This document shows, one piece after another, positions 1-7,595 of a stretch of 37,659 nt of DNA. The notes beneath the pieces are model-generated. The model searched no databases. It had not been told where the DNA came from and saw only the letters and a program-made list of their open reading frames with translations. Source of the stretch: Anaerotignum sp. (GTDB lineage Bacteria; Bacillota; Clostridia; Lachnospirales; Anaerotignaceae); assembly GCA_020024255.1 (NCBI GenBank), contig JAHHTX010000007.1:1-37659 (forward strand), in the 5' to 3' direction. The position numbers and the translations under genes are program-made. Every line of letters begins with the position of its first letter. Position 1 is the stretch's first letter.

Positions 1-77
1 TTGCAATATTTTTTTGACTTTTTTCTAACAATCTGCACAAAAATTCTTTTCTCAAAATTATTCTTGTCTTTGACTAT

Positions 78-113
78 AAAAAAAACAACTCTCAATTCTC
101 CGCAATCAGAGAG
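78..113 (-). terminator. Probable terminator of mreB
   Basis: On the minus strand a 5-bp stem (CTCTC/GAGAG) with a long loop is followed by TTG and a run of eight T. It lies about 25 bp past the mreB stop. The stem is short, so the call rests mainly on the T-run and position. Nothing else is visible in bases 1-77, which are AT-rich. Confidence 0.45.
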
Positions 114-136
114 CCAAAAGCTGTTCTTTTTTTCTC

Positions 137-1201
137 TTACTTTTTAAATTTCTGTCTTATAGACTGAAAAAAACCGATTTTTTCCTCTTCTCCCCCGTTA
201 TCTTTTCCGTCTGCTACATATTCAATATATCTTCCTGTGCCAATAGCCACGCAACTCACTGCATCTTCTGCCACCATAGCATGAATCCCTGTTCTGCTTT
301 GAATAAGTTTATCCAAACCGTAAAGCAAGCTGCCGCCCCCAGTCATGACAATGCCTCTTTCATAAATATCTGCCGCCAATTCAGGAGGGGTTTTCTCCAG
401 TACACTATGAACTGCATCGCAGATTGCCAATACAGATTCCTGCAACGCCTCCAGCATTTCGTCAGACGTTACTGTAATATTTTTGGGTAACCCTGTAATT
501 AAATTTCTTCCTCTAACGTCAAGTGTCACAGGCATGGTTCTTTCAAACGCTGTACCAATTTTAATTTTCAGTTCTTCTGCCGTACGTTCCCCAATGAGAA
601 CATTATGTTTTTTCCGCATATAACGAATAATGGCTTCATCAAAATTATCCCCGGCAATTTTCAAGGAATAGCTGACAACCGTTCCACCCAATGAAATTAC
701 TGCAATATCTGTTGTACCGCCGCCAATGTCAACCAACATACTGCCGCAGGCTCTGGAAATATCAATACCAGAACCAATCGCCGCCGCAATAGGTTCTTCA
801 ATGATATGCACCCGTCTTGCCCCTGCATCTCTGGTTGCGTCCTCAACGGCTCTTTTCTCTACTTCCGTTACACTGCTTGGTACACAAACCGCAATAGTCG
901 GCTTAACAAAAGAACGTTTGCCTAATGCCTTTTCAATAAAATACTGTAACATCTTCTCTGTTACATCATAATTAGAAATAACGCCTTCCCGTAAAGGTCG
1001 TATAGCTACAATATTTCCGGGCGTTCTGCCAAGCATACGTCTTGCTTCCTCGCCTACTGCAAGAATAGTATTACTGTCCTTATCAATGGCAACAACAGAC
1101 GGCTCCTGAATGACAATGCCCTGCCCTTTGATATATACCAAAACGGTTGCAGTTCCCAAGTCAATGCCGATATTTTCTCCAAAACCCATAAAATCAAGCA
1201 T
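137..1201 (-). CDS. mreB: MreB/Mbl family rod-shape actin homologue
   Basis: Bacterial actin that forms membrane-associated filaments guiding lateral cell-wall synthesis. The 354-residue length is normal for the family. Visible actin-fold motifs are phosphate-1 GIDLGTATV (12-20), the EEPIAAAIG connecting segment (135-143), phosphate-2 DIGGGTTD (158-165) and the adenosine motif TGGG (287-290). The N-terminus MLDFMGFG could be the short membrane-binding helix of MreB. The ATG has an AAGGAG ribosome site 7 nt upstream. It lies downstream of the S41 protease gene with its own likely promoter in the 171-bp gap. Which paralogue this is (MreB, Mbl or MreBH) cannot be decided from the sequence alone, and no mreC/mreD genes are next to it. 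Confidence 0.93.
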   Translation of the reverse strand: MLDFMGFGENIGIDLGTATVLVYIKGQGIVIQEPSVVAIDKDSNTILAVGEEARRMLGRTPGNIVAIRPLREGVISNYDVTEKMLQYFIEKALGKRSFVKPTIAVCVPSSVTEVEKRAVEDATRDAGARRVHIIEEPIAAAIGSGIDISRACGSMLVDIGGGTTDIAVISLGGTVVSYSLKIAGDNFDEAIIRYMRKKHNVLIGERTAEELKIKIGTAFERTMPVTLDVRGRNLITGLPKNITVTSDEMLEALQESVLAICDAVHSVLEKTPPELAADIYERGIVMTGGGSLLYGLDKLIQSRTGIHAMVAEDAVSCVAIGTGRYIEYVADGKDNGGEEEKIGFFQSIRQKFKK

Positions 1202-1309
1202 ATTGTTTCTCCTTCGTTTTTCCCATATTCTTTATCGGAAAGGAATCCCTTTCCTTTACCCACACATATACAAATGCAAAAACTCTGCAAAACTTTTTCC
1301 TTTTCTTCC

Positions 1310-1338
1310 AGTATAATAGAAGAAACGCCCATTGAAAA
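1310..1338 (-). promoter_or_regulatory. Candidate sigma-A promoter for mreB
   Basis: On the minus strand TTTTCA (-35, plus positions 1333-1338) is separated by 17 bp from TATACT (-10, 1310-1315). The site is about 110 bp upstream of the mreB start and inside the gap between it and the S41 protease gene. The match is moderate. Confidence 0.45.
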
Positions 1339-1372
1339 GCCGTTTTCCGAAAAAAATAAACTTTTTTCCTAC

Positions 1373-2566
1373 TTAATTCACTTTTTTCCGCAAAACCGAA
1401 AGTGCTTTTTCCATCTGTGTGTCTTTTTCTCTCTGAATTTCTCCCTCTTCTTCCCATTCTGCCGGCAATTCTACAAAATAATCAGGTGTTAGACCAACGC
1501 CATGAATGGAAGTTCCTTTTGGTGTGTAATATTTCTGTATAGTTACATTCAAGCCAGAACCGTCAGGCAATGTATATAAACGCTGAATCAATCCCTTGCC
1601 AAATGTTTTTGTACCAACCAGTTCTCCCCTTTTCGTATCCTGTATGGCACCTGCCAATATTTCCGATGCACTTGCACTGTTTTCATTAACCAGTACTGTC
1701 ATGGGCAAATCCAAATATTCTCCGTCGCAAACAAGGTCATTTCGCTCTCCGTTTTTATCCATGGTATACACCATAATACCTTTTGGCAGAATTTCTTCCC
1801 CAATTTCATAAGCGGAAGGCACAAGCCCCCCTGCATTGTTCCGCAAATCCAAAAGAATCCCACGCATCCCGTCTTTTTTCAGTTCCTCCAAAGCCTTGCG
1901 GAACTGGTCTGCCGTGTTTTCCCGAAAAGCATATAGTGCAATATATCCAATATTATCTTCCAGCATTTCGTATTCCACTGTTTCAATTTGAATATCCTGC
2001 CTTACCACGTCCTGTTGCCAGGTCTTATCCGTACTTTTTCGGTATAACTTCAAGGCAACAGATGTGCCTTCTTCTCCCTTTAGCCACGTCACCATTTCCG
2101 AAAGCATCTTTCCTTCCAAGATTTTGCTGTCTGCTTCCAAAATCAAATCTCCTGCTTCCAGACCGGCTTTCTCTGCACTACCGCCCGGAATAATGCGGAC
2201 AATTTCCACCTTGCCTTCCTCATTCTGCATGACATCTACCCCAATACCCACAAAATGGCCGCTGTTTTTTTCTGTTTGAGATGCCATGTTTTCTTGAGTC
2301 AGATATGCTGTATAGGGGTCACCTGCTCCTGCTGCCAATCCGGTATACATCACTTCTTCTGCCAGTTTTTTATCAAATCCGTCCACATAATCCCGCTCCA
2401 AATAGTGCAGCATTTGCTTGACTTTGGCATTTCTCTGCATACTTTCACTTGGCAGTATCTGCCAAGGAAACATTCCCCGTTCCACCAAAAAATTCCCACC
2501 TGCGGCAACGACTGCCGCCACTGCCAATGCCGATACAGCCCCTTTCCAAAACTCCTTGTTTTTCAA
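1373..2566 (-). CDS. ctpA: S41 family C-terminal processing protease (CtpA/CtpB-like)
   Basis: Membrane-anchored serine protease acting outside the membrane. Residues 7-26 form one N-terminal membrane segment. A PDZ domain spans about 100-180 (FVGIGV... GLEAGDLIL), and the S41 domain follows. The catalytic pair is visible as Ser299 in NENSASASEI and Lys324 in TKTFGKG, 25 residues apart as in E. coli Prc. The length of 397 aa is typical. The start is TTG (MKNKEFW), with a GAGGTG ribosome site upstream; the next in-frame ATG would remove the membrane anchor. The neighbours ftsEX and mreB fit a role in envelope or spore-stage processing, but the substrate is not known. The order ftsE-ftsX-ctpA is common in Clostridia. 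Confidence 0.92.
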   Translation of the reverse strand: MKNKEFWKGAVSALAVAAVVAAGGNFLVERGMFPWQILPSESMQRNAKVKQMLHYLERDYVDGFDKKLAEEVMYTGLAAGAGDPYTAYLTQENMASQTEKNSGHFVGIGVDVMQNEEGKVEIVRIIPGGSAEKAGLEAGDLILEADSKILEGKMLSEMVTWLKGEEGTSVALKLYRKSTDKTWQQDVVRQDIQIETVEYEMLEDNIGYIALYAFRENTADQFRKALEELKKDGMRGILLDLRNNAGGLVPSAYEIGEEILPKGIMVYTMDKNGERNDLVCDGEYLDLPMTVLVNENSASASEILAGAIQDTKRGELVGTKTFGKGLIQRLYTLPDGSGLNVTIQKYYTPKGTSIHGVGLTPDYFVELPAEWEEEGEIQREKDTQMEKALSVLRKKVN

Positions 2567-2640
2567 ATCTATTTCACCTCACAGATGTTTACGTTGTATC
2601 CTATGAACCACCTAAAGATTTCATACCTGATGTAACCCGC

Positions 2641-2692
2641 AAAAAACAATAGAACGGCAGTGACTCCCCTCTCGGAAATATCCACTGCCGTT
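2641..2692 (-). terminator. Intrinsic terminator of ftsEX
   Basis: On the minus strand a 10-bp perfect stem, AACGGCAGTG with CACTGCCGTT, encloses a 20-nt loop and is followed by CTATTG and TTTTTT. It lies 45 bp past the ftsX stop and separates ftsEX from the S41 protease gene. Confidence 0.8.
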
Positions 2693-2737
2693 GTTTCTTT
2701 TGGGAATCTCCTTAGGATTCCTTATTCTTCCAATCAT

Positions 2738-3640
2738 TTATACCTGCAAATGCTTTCTTATGGACGTAACACTGCCGACTACCCCCAAGAGAATCCCGAA
2801 GATAAGTGCCGCAGGCAACACAAAGACAAACACATCACTCATAGACTTGAATTGTACAAAGCTCTGTACAAAAGGTATATAATCATAGAAAATATGAATA
2901 CATTTTGCATAAATGGGCATCCCAATCAATGTGGGAACTATTGCACCAATCAAACCAATGATAATCCCCTCAATAATAAAGGGCCAGCGGATAAACCAGT
3001 CTGTTGCACCTACATACTTCATAATGTTGATTTCAATTCGTCTGTTTGTTACGGAAATACGAATGGTATTGATAATAATCATAACAGAAATTGCACCCAG
3101 TACCAGCATAATCAAAAGACCGGAAATCTGAAATACCTTACTGATTTTTACCATTGCTTCGGAAACGGACTGACCGTATTCCACACTGTCAATGCCTTTT
3201 ATGCCTTCCATACTTTTCAGCACTGCTTTTTGGGAACTAATCTCGTCCAAGTCCACTTGGAAAGAATGGGCAAGGGGATTGCTTTCCTCATCCAAACCAA
3301 TGAAAATGTCTTCATCTGCACCCCATTCTTTTTTCAACATTTCCAAAGAATCTGTGGGAGATACATAGGTTACTTTGGTTACATGTTCCAATTTCTCCAA
3401 TTTTCCACGAATTTCTTCAATATCCTCACTGGTTGTACCATCTTCCAAAAATACGGAAATTCCTATGGAATCCTCCATTTGCTGCATCATATACTGCAAA
3501 TTGCTTACAACACAGTAGGAAAAAGACATGATGGAAATACAGGCAGCCACCGCAATGATAGATGCCACTGTCATCAGCAGATTCTTCCGCAATCCGCCAA
3601 ATCCTTCCTTTACAAAATACTTAATCGTACTAGGCCTCAT
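2738..3640 (-). CDS. ftsX: Cell-division ABC transporter permease-like protein FtsX
   Basis: FtsX is the membrane partner of the ATPase FtsE. In Gram-positives it transmits FtsE activity to peptidoglycan hydrolases outside the cell. Four membrane segments are visible: about residues 25-45 of this start, 167-190, 217-240 and 268-290. A large extracellular domain lies between the first and second segments, which is the FtsX layout. I chose the ATG giving MRPSTIKYF because AAGGTGG lies 8 nt upstream of it. Upstream TTG and ATG codons in the same frame are too close to that site. The start overlaps the end of ftsE by 11 nt, which suggests translational coupling. Confidence 0.92.
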   Translation of the reverse strand: MRPSTIKYFVKEGFGGLRKNLLMTVASIIAVAACISIMSFSYCVVSNLQYMMQQMEDSIGISVFLEDGTTSEDIEEIRGKLEKLEHVTKVTYVSPTDSLEMLKKEWGADEDIFIGLDEESNPLAHSFQVDLDEISSQKAVLKSMEGIKGIDSVEYGQSVSEAMVKISKVFQISGLLIMLVLGAISVMIIINTIRISVTNRRIEINIMKYVGATDWFIRWPFIIEGIIIGLIGAIVPTLIGMPIYAKCIHIFYDYIPFVQSFVQFKSMSDVFVFVLPAALIFGILLGVVGSVTSIRKHLQV

Positions 3641-4316
3641 CGTCATAACCACCTTTTTCAATATCTCTGATAATATGCCCTTCGTTCAATGTCACAACTC
3701 TTTTTTGCATCTCATCTACAATATCCTTTGCATGGGTTGCCATAACAATGGTTGTTCCACGTTTATTGATATCATCCAAAAGTTCCATAATGCCTCTTGC
3801 TGTATCAGGGTCTAAGTTCCCCGTCGGCTCATCACAAATCAATATGGGCGGATTATTGACAATGGCACGGGCAAGTGCCGTTCTCTGCTGTTCTCCGCCA
3901 GAAAGCTGATTGGGATAGCTTCTGCCTTTTTGCGCAAGCCCCACCAAAGAAAGTACCGCCGGTACATTTCTGCGAATAACACGACCGGGTGCTTCAATAA
4001 CACGCATGGCAAATGCCACATTTTCATATACGGTCTTGTTAGGCAAAAGTCGGAAATCCTGAAACACAACGCCAAGACTGCGGCGCAGATAGGGAATCTG
4101 GTTTCTGGATAATGTATTCGTTTTTACTTTATTGATGGTAATTTCACCAGATGTGGGATCCAGTTCCTTTAGCAAAAGGCGAATCAACGTAGATTTTCCG
4201 GAACCACTGGAACCCACAATAAATACAAAATCGCCCTCTTTAATATGCAAATTCAGCCCCTCAACACCTTTTGAGCCATTGGGGTAGATTTTTGTTACAT
4301 TCTCTAATCGAATCAA
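3630..4316 (-). CDS. ftsE: Cell-division ATP-binding protein FtsE
   Basis: ABC ATPase of the FtsEX complex. Walker A GSSGSGKS is at residues 35-42, the signature LSGGEQQ at 138-144 and Walker B ILICDEP at 158-163, followed by the D-loop GNLDP. The start is TTG (MIRLENVTKIYPNG), preceded by GGGAG at 7-8 nt. This gives 228 aa, the standard FtsE length. The longer open frame to 4445 adds 43 residues that do not look like the family, and it would begin at the predicted promoter. It overlaps ftsX and shares its terminator. Confidence 0.93.
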   Translation of the reverse strand: MIRLENVTKIYPNGSKGVEGLNLHIKEGDFVFIVGSSGSGKSTLIRLLLKELDPTSGEITINKVKTNTLSRNQIPYLRRSLGVVFQDFRLLPNKTVYENVAFAMRVIEAPGRVIRRNVPAVLSLVGLAQKGRSYPNQLSGGEQQRTALARAIVNNPPILICDEPTGNLDPDTARGIMELLDDINKRGTTIVMATHAKDIVDEMQKRVVTLNEGHIIRDIEKGGYDDEA

Positions 4317-4416
4317 CTCATATCTCCCTTTCTTCAAATTAGTTGGATATACAGTTTTTGCAAAAAACACCATGTTTCTACAAAAAAACTGTAAATTCTC
4401 ATAGAAACTCCATAAA

Positions 4417-4445
4417 AGTATATCATAAAACCCAAAAAGGAACAA
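4417..4445 (-). promoter_or_regulatory. Candidate extended -10 promoter for ftsEX
   Basis: On the minus strand TTGTTC, a 17-bp spacer and TGATATACT (extended -10). It lies about 100 bp upstream of the ftsE TTG start. Between the two, at 4350-4393, is an AT-rich 10-bp inverted repeat (TACAGTTTTT/AAAAACTGTA) that would fold in the ftsE leader; its role is unknown. Confidence 0.5.
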
Positions 4446-4532
4446 GAGTAAAACCCTTACAGAAATTTAAAGATTGTAAAAGCAATATGATTTGTGATGT
4501 TTTTTTAGCATTTTCTTTCTTTTTACTTTGAT

Positions 4533-4589
4533 AAAAACAAAAAGAACCGTACAGACTGCGGGAGTTTCCTCTCTCTCTGTTACGGTTCT
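4533..4589 (-). terminator. Intrinsic terminator of the CdaR-family gene
   Basis: On the minus strand a 9-bp stem, AGAACCGTA with TACGGTTCT, has a loop that can pair further (CAGA/TCTG). It is followed by TTTTTGTTTTT. It begins 9 bp after the stop of the regulator gene. Confidence 0.8.
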
Positions 4590-4597
4590 CTTTCCTT

Positions 4598-5689
4598 TTA
4601 GTAACTCATTTTGTCCATATACATCATATATTTGCTTACCATTAAAGTAATTTTAAAGATAATGGCATCATCAAAATTACGTAAGTCCAGACCAGTCATC
4701 TTCTGCAATTTATCCAAACGATATACCAATGTGTTTCTGTGGATATACAGTTGGCGGCTCGTTTCAGATACATTCAAATTATTTTCAAAGAATTTATTGA
4801 CTGTTGCCAATGTCTCATCATCAAAATCATCCATTGTCAGCCCATGAAGCACTTCCTTGATAAACATACGACAAAGAGGCAACGGCAACTGATAAATCAG
4901 GCGACCGATTCCCAATTTTTCATAATTTACAATGTATTTATCCATCTCAAAAATCTTGCCCACTTCCAGTGCCATTTTTGCTTCTTTGTAGGAGCGGGAA
5001 ACATCTTTCAAGTCATTGACAATGGTACCGCTAGAAATATAAACATGACTGCCTGTTTCTTCATTCAATGTTTCCTCAACAACTTTAGCAATACGGTCAA
5101 TTTCTTCGCTGTTTTCTTTTTCTCGCAGCTCCTTGACCAAAATAATGCTATTTTCGTCCACTGCTGTCACAAAATCCTTTGTTTTTGCAGGGAAAATGCC
5201 TCTGACAATTTCCACTACATTCATTTCCTTATCAATGTTGGTTTCGATGAGATACACAATACGACAAACATTGTTTTCAATGTGCAGTTTTTTCGCACGG
5301 CTATAAATATCCACCAAAAGCAAATTGTCCAAAAGCAGGTTTTTAATAAAGTTGTCTTTATCATACCGTTCTTTATAGGCTACCAAAAGGCTTTGAATCT
5401 GGAATGCCGCAATCTTGCCGATTCGATATCCTTCCTCGTCCTCACCCTTCACCTGAACCACATATTCCGGAACGCCGTTATCATAAATTTTAAAATACTG
5501 ATACCCTAAAATCAACTGACTTTCCGCCTGAGAGCCAACAAAATTTTCTACAGCATCAATCTGTCTGCCAATCATGTTTTCTTCTGTAGTCGCAATAACC
5601 TTGCCCTCTTTTTCTATAACACTCAATTCTTTTCTTGTAATGTTTTTCAGCCCATCTATGGTACTCTGCAAAATCTGGTTTGAAATCAT
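4598..5689 (-). CDS. CdaR/PucR family transcriptional regulator
   Basis: DNA-binding regulator of 363 aa with the CdaR layout. An N-terminal sensory region (about 1-120, sugar-diacid-recognition type) is followed by a GGDEF-like middle domain (about 130-280). The C-terminal HTH_30/PucR domain carries the typical NLNVSETSRQLYIHRNTL and VYRLDKLQKMTG segments (about 305-350). The family usually controls uptake or catabolism of sugar diacids, glycerate or purines; no such genes are next to it, so the target is unknown. The ATG has GAGGTGG upstream. The gene stands alone between two terminators, which suggests a single-gene unit. Confidence 0.87.
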   Translation of the reverse strand: MISNQILQSTIDGLKNITRKELSVIEKEGKVIATTEENMIGRQIDAVENFVGSQAESQLILGYQYFKIYDNGVPEYVVQVKGEDEEGYRIGKIAAFQIQSLLVAYKERYDKDNFIKNLLLDNLLLVDIYSRAKKLHIENNVCRIVYLIETNIDKEMNVVEIVRGIFPAKTKDFVTAVDENSIILVKELREKENSEEIDRIAKVVEETLNEETGSHVYISSGTIVNDLKDVSRSYKEAKMALEVGKIFEMDKYIVNYEKLGIGRLIYQLPLPLCRMFIKEVLHGLTMDDFDDETLATVNKFFENNLNVSETSRQLYIHRNTLVYRLDKLQKMTGLDLRNFDDAIIFKITLMVSKYMMYMDKMSY

Positions 5690-5945
5690 AACTTACCACC
5701 TCAAATATCGTATTTATCCTTCCTTCTCTATATGCCCGTAAACAGGATACCGTCAAAAGTGCCAAAAAACATATTTCCGTCCTGTTATTCAAAAAGCCTA
5801 ATTATATTTTATAACAAAATGCCAAAAAAAGAAAGAGAAATTGCAAAAAAACATACAAATTCTCTCTCCACGTTATTTTTTCATAAAAAAATGAAGATTT
5901 TTTATTTAAAGTGTTCGGAAAAAAGCCATTAGAAATAGATAAAAG

Positions 5946-5968
5946 AGAAAGAAAAACTTTTTCTTTCT
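5946..5968 (-). terminator. Possible terminator of the yitT-ending operon
   Basis: A near-perfect 11-bp palindrome (AGAAAGAAAAA/TTTTTCTTTCT around one C) lies 13 bp past the yitT stop and is followed on the minus strand by CTTTTATC. The loop is very small and the stem is AT-rich, so function is uncertain. Confidence 0.4.
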
Positions 5969-5980
5969 TCGTCTTTTTGC

Positions 5981-6826
5981 CTAACCCTTCATATCCAGTC
6001 CTGCAACTTTCCGAACATCAATCAAAATACAGAGTGCCGTTCTATCTACATTGACGACAATATTTTTTATCCTGCCAATCTCTTTTTTAGAAAAAACACA
6101 AAACAAGACATTTTTACCAGTTTCATCAGATGAATATCCTTCTGCTATTTCTATAAAATAGCTGTCCAACTGTCTTTCCATTTCATCTCTGATTTGTACT
6201 GCCTTTGTGGAAACTACTGTCGCCACACGAACATCACTGAATGCTCCCATTACCCAGCGAACACACTTTTCCACCACAAAAATAGAAAGTATGGCATAAA
6301 GGGAATGTTCTGCACCAAAAGATACCATGCCAAGGAGGATAATGGCTGCATCTATAAAAAATATCAACGTTTCCACAGAAATATGTTGCAATTTATGGTG
6401 TATCAAAGATGCTGCTAAATCCACGCCGCCTGTCGTTGCACCACCTAAAAGTACCATGCCAAGACCTGCACCAACAAAAACACCGCCATAGACCGATGCA
6501 ATGAGCAAATCCCCTTCATACATAGGCAAAAACGATGCACCAAGGAGCATAAGAGAAAATAAGAAAGCTGTCCAAACCGTCCTTGACAAATACCTTCTTC
6601 CCTCCATCCACCATGCTATTGCAAAAAGGGGCAGATTGAAGATGATATTGATATACCAAAGAGGAACGGGAATCCCAAAAAATCTTTTCATCATATCATC
6701 TAATATGATACCAAGACCTGAAAAACCTCCCGCTACAAGATGTGCCGGCTCCATAAAATTCTGAATGCCAATTGCCATCAAAGCACATCCTATACTCACT
6801 ATACCGTATCTTCTTTTCCCAGTCAT
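5981..6826 (-). CDS. YitT family membrane protein (DUF161/DUF2179)
   Basis: Integral membrane protein of 281 aa. Five or six hydrophobic segments cover residues 8-200, including the family-typical GGFSGLGIIL, SVYGGVFVGAGLGMVLLGGATTGGVDL and SLYAILSIFV stretches. A soluble C-terminal DUF2179 domain follows (about 210-281). Function is not established for the family. It is the last gene of the polysaccharide operon, 24 bp after the WecG/TagA gene, with GGAGAGG upstream of the ATG. Co-transcription suggests, but does not prove, a link to envelope polymer work. Confidence 0.85.
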   Translation of the reverse strand: MTGKRRYGIVSIGCALMAIGIQNFMEPAHLVAGGFSGLGIILDDMMKRFFGIPVPLWYINIIFNLPLFAIAWWMEGRRYLSRTVWTAFLFSLMLLGASFLPMYEGDLLIASVYGGVFVGAGLGMVLLGGATTGGVDLAASLIHHKLQHISVETLIFFIDAAIILLGMVSFGAEHSLYAILSIFVVEKCVRWVMGAFSDVRVATVVSTKAVQIRDEMERQLDSYFIEIAEGYSSDETGKNVLFCVFSKKEIGRIKNIVVNVDRTALCILIDVRKVAGLDMKG

Positions 6827-6850
6827 TGCATCTCGTCCTCTCCAAAAAGC

Positions 6851-7582
6851 CTATCTCCGCTTTTGTTTTTTCAGGACTGTCAGTGCAAATTTCGGCAGAC
6901 GCATCATCCGTTTCCATCTGGTCGGCTGTGTAATCAAACGGAAAAACCATTCCAATCCCAATTTACGGAACACTTTCGGTGCACGTTTTACATTGCCTGC
7001 CATCACATCAAAACTGCCGCCTACACCAATAGCAATCTTGGCTTCCGTTTCCGCCAAGTGGTCGTATATCCATTTTTCCTGCTTGGGTGCACCCAATCCT
7101 ACTAATAGTATGGACGGTGCACATTTTTTTATGTCAGCCAATATCTTTTTTTCCTCTTCCTCATCAAAATAACCGTTATGCCCACCCACAATTTTCAAAT
7201 TGGCGTATTGTTTCTTCATCCGTCTTCCCGCTGCTGCTGCCACACCGGGGGCACCGCCAAAGAAATATACCGTATGCGGTGTATCCGCAATTTCTGCAAA
7301 AAGTCGTTGTGTCAGATCATAGCCTGCCACCCGTTCTTTTAGGACAATCTCGCTGTAACGTGATGCCCACACAACACCAATACCGTCAGGAACAACCATA
7401 TCTGCCTTCCGTAGAATTTCCATCAGTCTGGCATCTTGCTGTGCCTCCATAACAATTTCCGGATTTGGTGTACAGATATAATGCTGCTTTCCGTCCCCCA
7501 AAAAAACCTTTGCCTTTTCCACCGCTTCGTCCATGGTAAGGGCATCAAAAGGAACATCTAATATTTGTGTCAATTTTCTCAT
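6851..7582 (-). CDS. tagA: WecG/TagA/CpsF family glycosyltransferase
   Basis: Family GT26 enzyme. Members transfer N-acetylmannosamine (or a related sugar) to GlcNAc-PP-undecaprenol in making the linkage unit of teichoic acids and related polymers at the inner membrane face. Family motifs are seen in order: PDGIGVVWASRY, FGGAPGVAAAAG, LLVGLGAPKQEKWI and GVGGSFDVMAGNVKRAP. The C-terminal tail LEWFFRLITQPTRWKRM is typical, and the 243-aa length is usual. It lies 13 bp after the GT-CsaB fusion. In organisms that pyruvylate their secondary wall polymer, TagA and CsaB often co-occur. The exact sugar donor cannot be read from sequence. Confidence 0.88.
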   Translation of the reverse strand: MRKLTQILDVPFDALTMDEAVEKAKVFLGDGKQHYICTPNPEIVMEAQQDARLMEILRKADMVVPDGIGVVWASRYSEIVLKERVAGYDLTQRLFAEIADTPHTVYFFGGAPGVAAAAGRRMKKQYANLKIVGGHNGYFDEEEEKKILADIKKCAPSILLVGLGAPKQEKWIYDHLAETEAKIAIGVGGSFDVMAGNVKRAPKVFRKLGLEWFFRLITQPTRWKRMMRLPKFALTVLKKQKRR

Positions 7583-7595
7583 GGTACGCCCTCCT

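Noticed and set aside
4350..4393. Riboswitch in the ftsE leader
   Set aside because: Only a single AT-rich inverted repeat is present, with no conserved riboswitch core and no alternative terminator.
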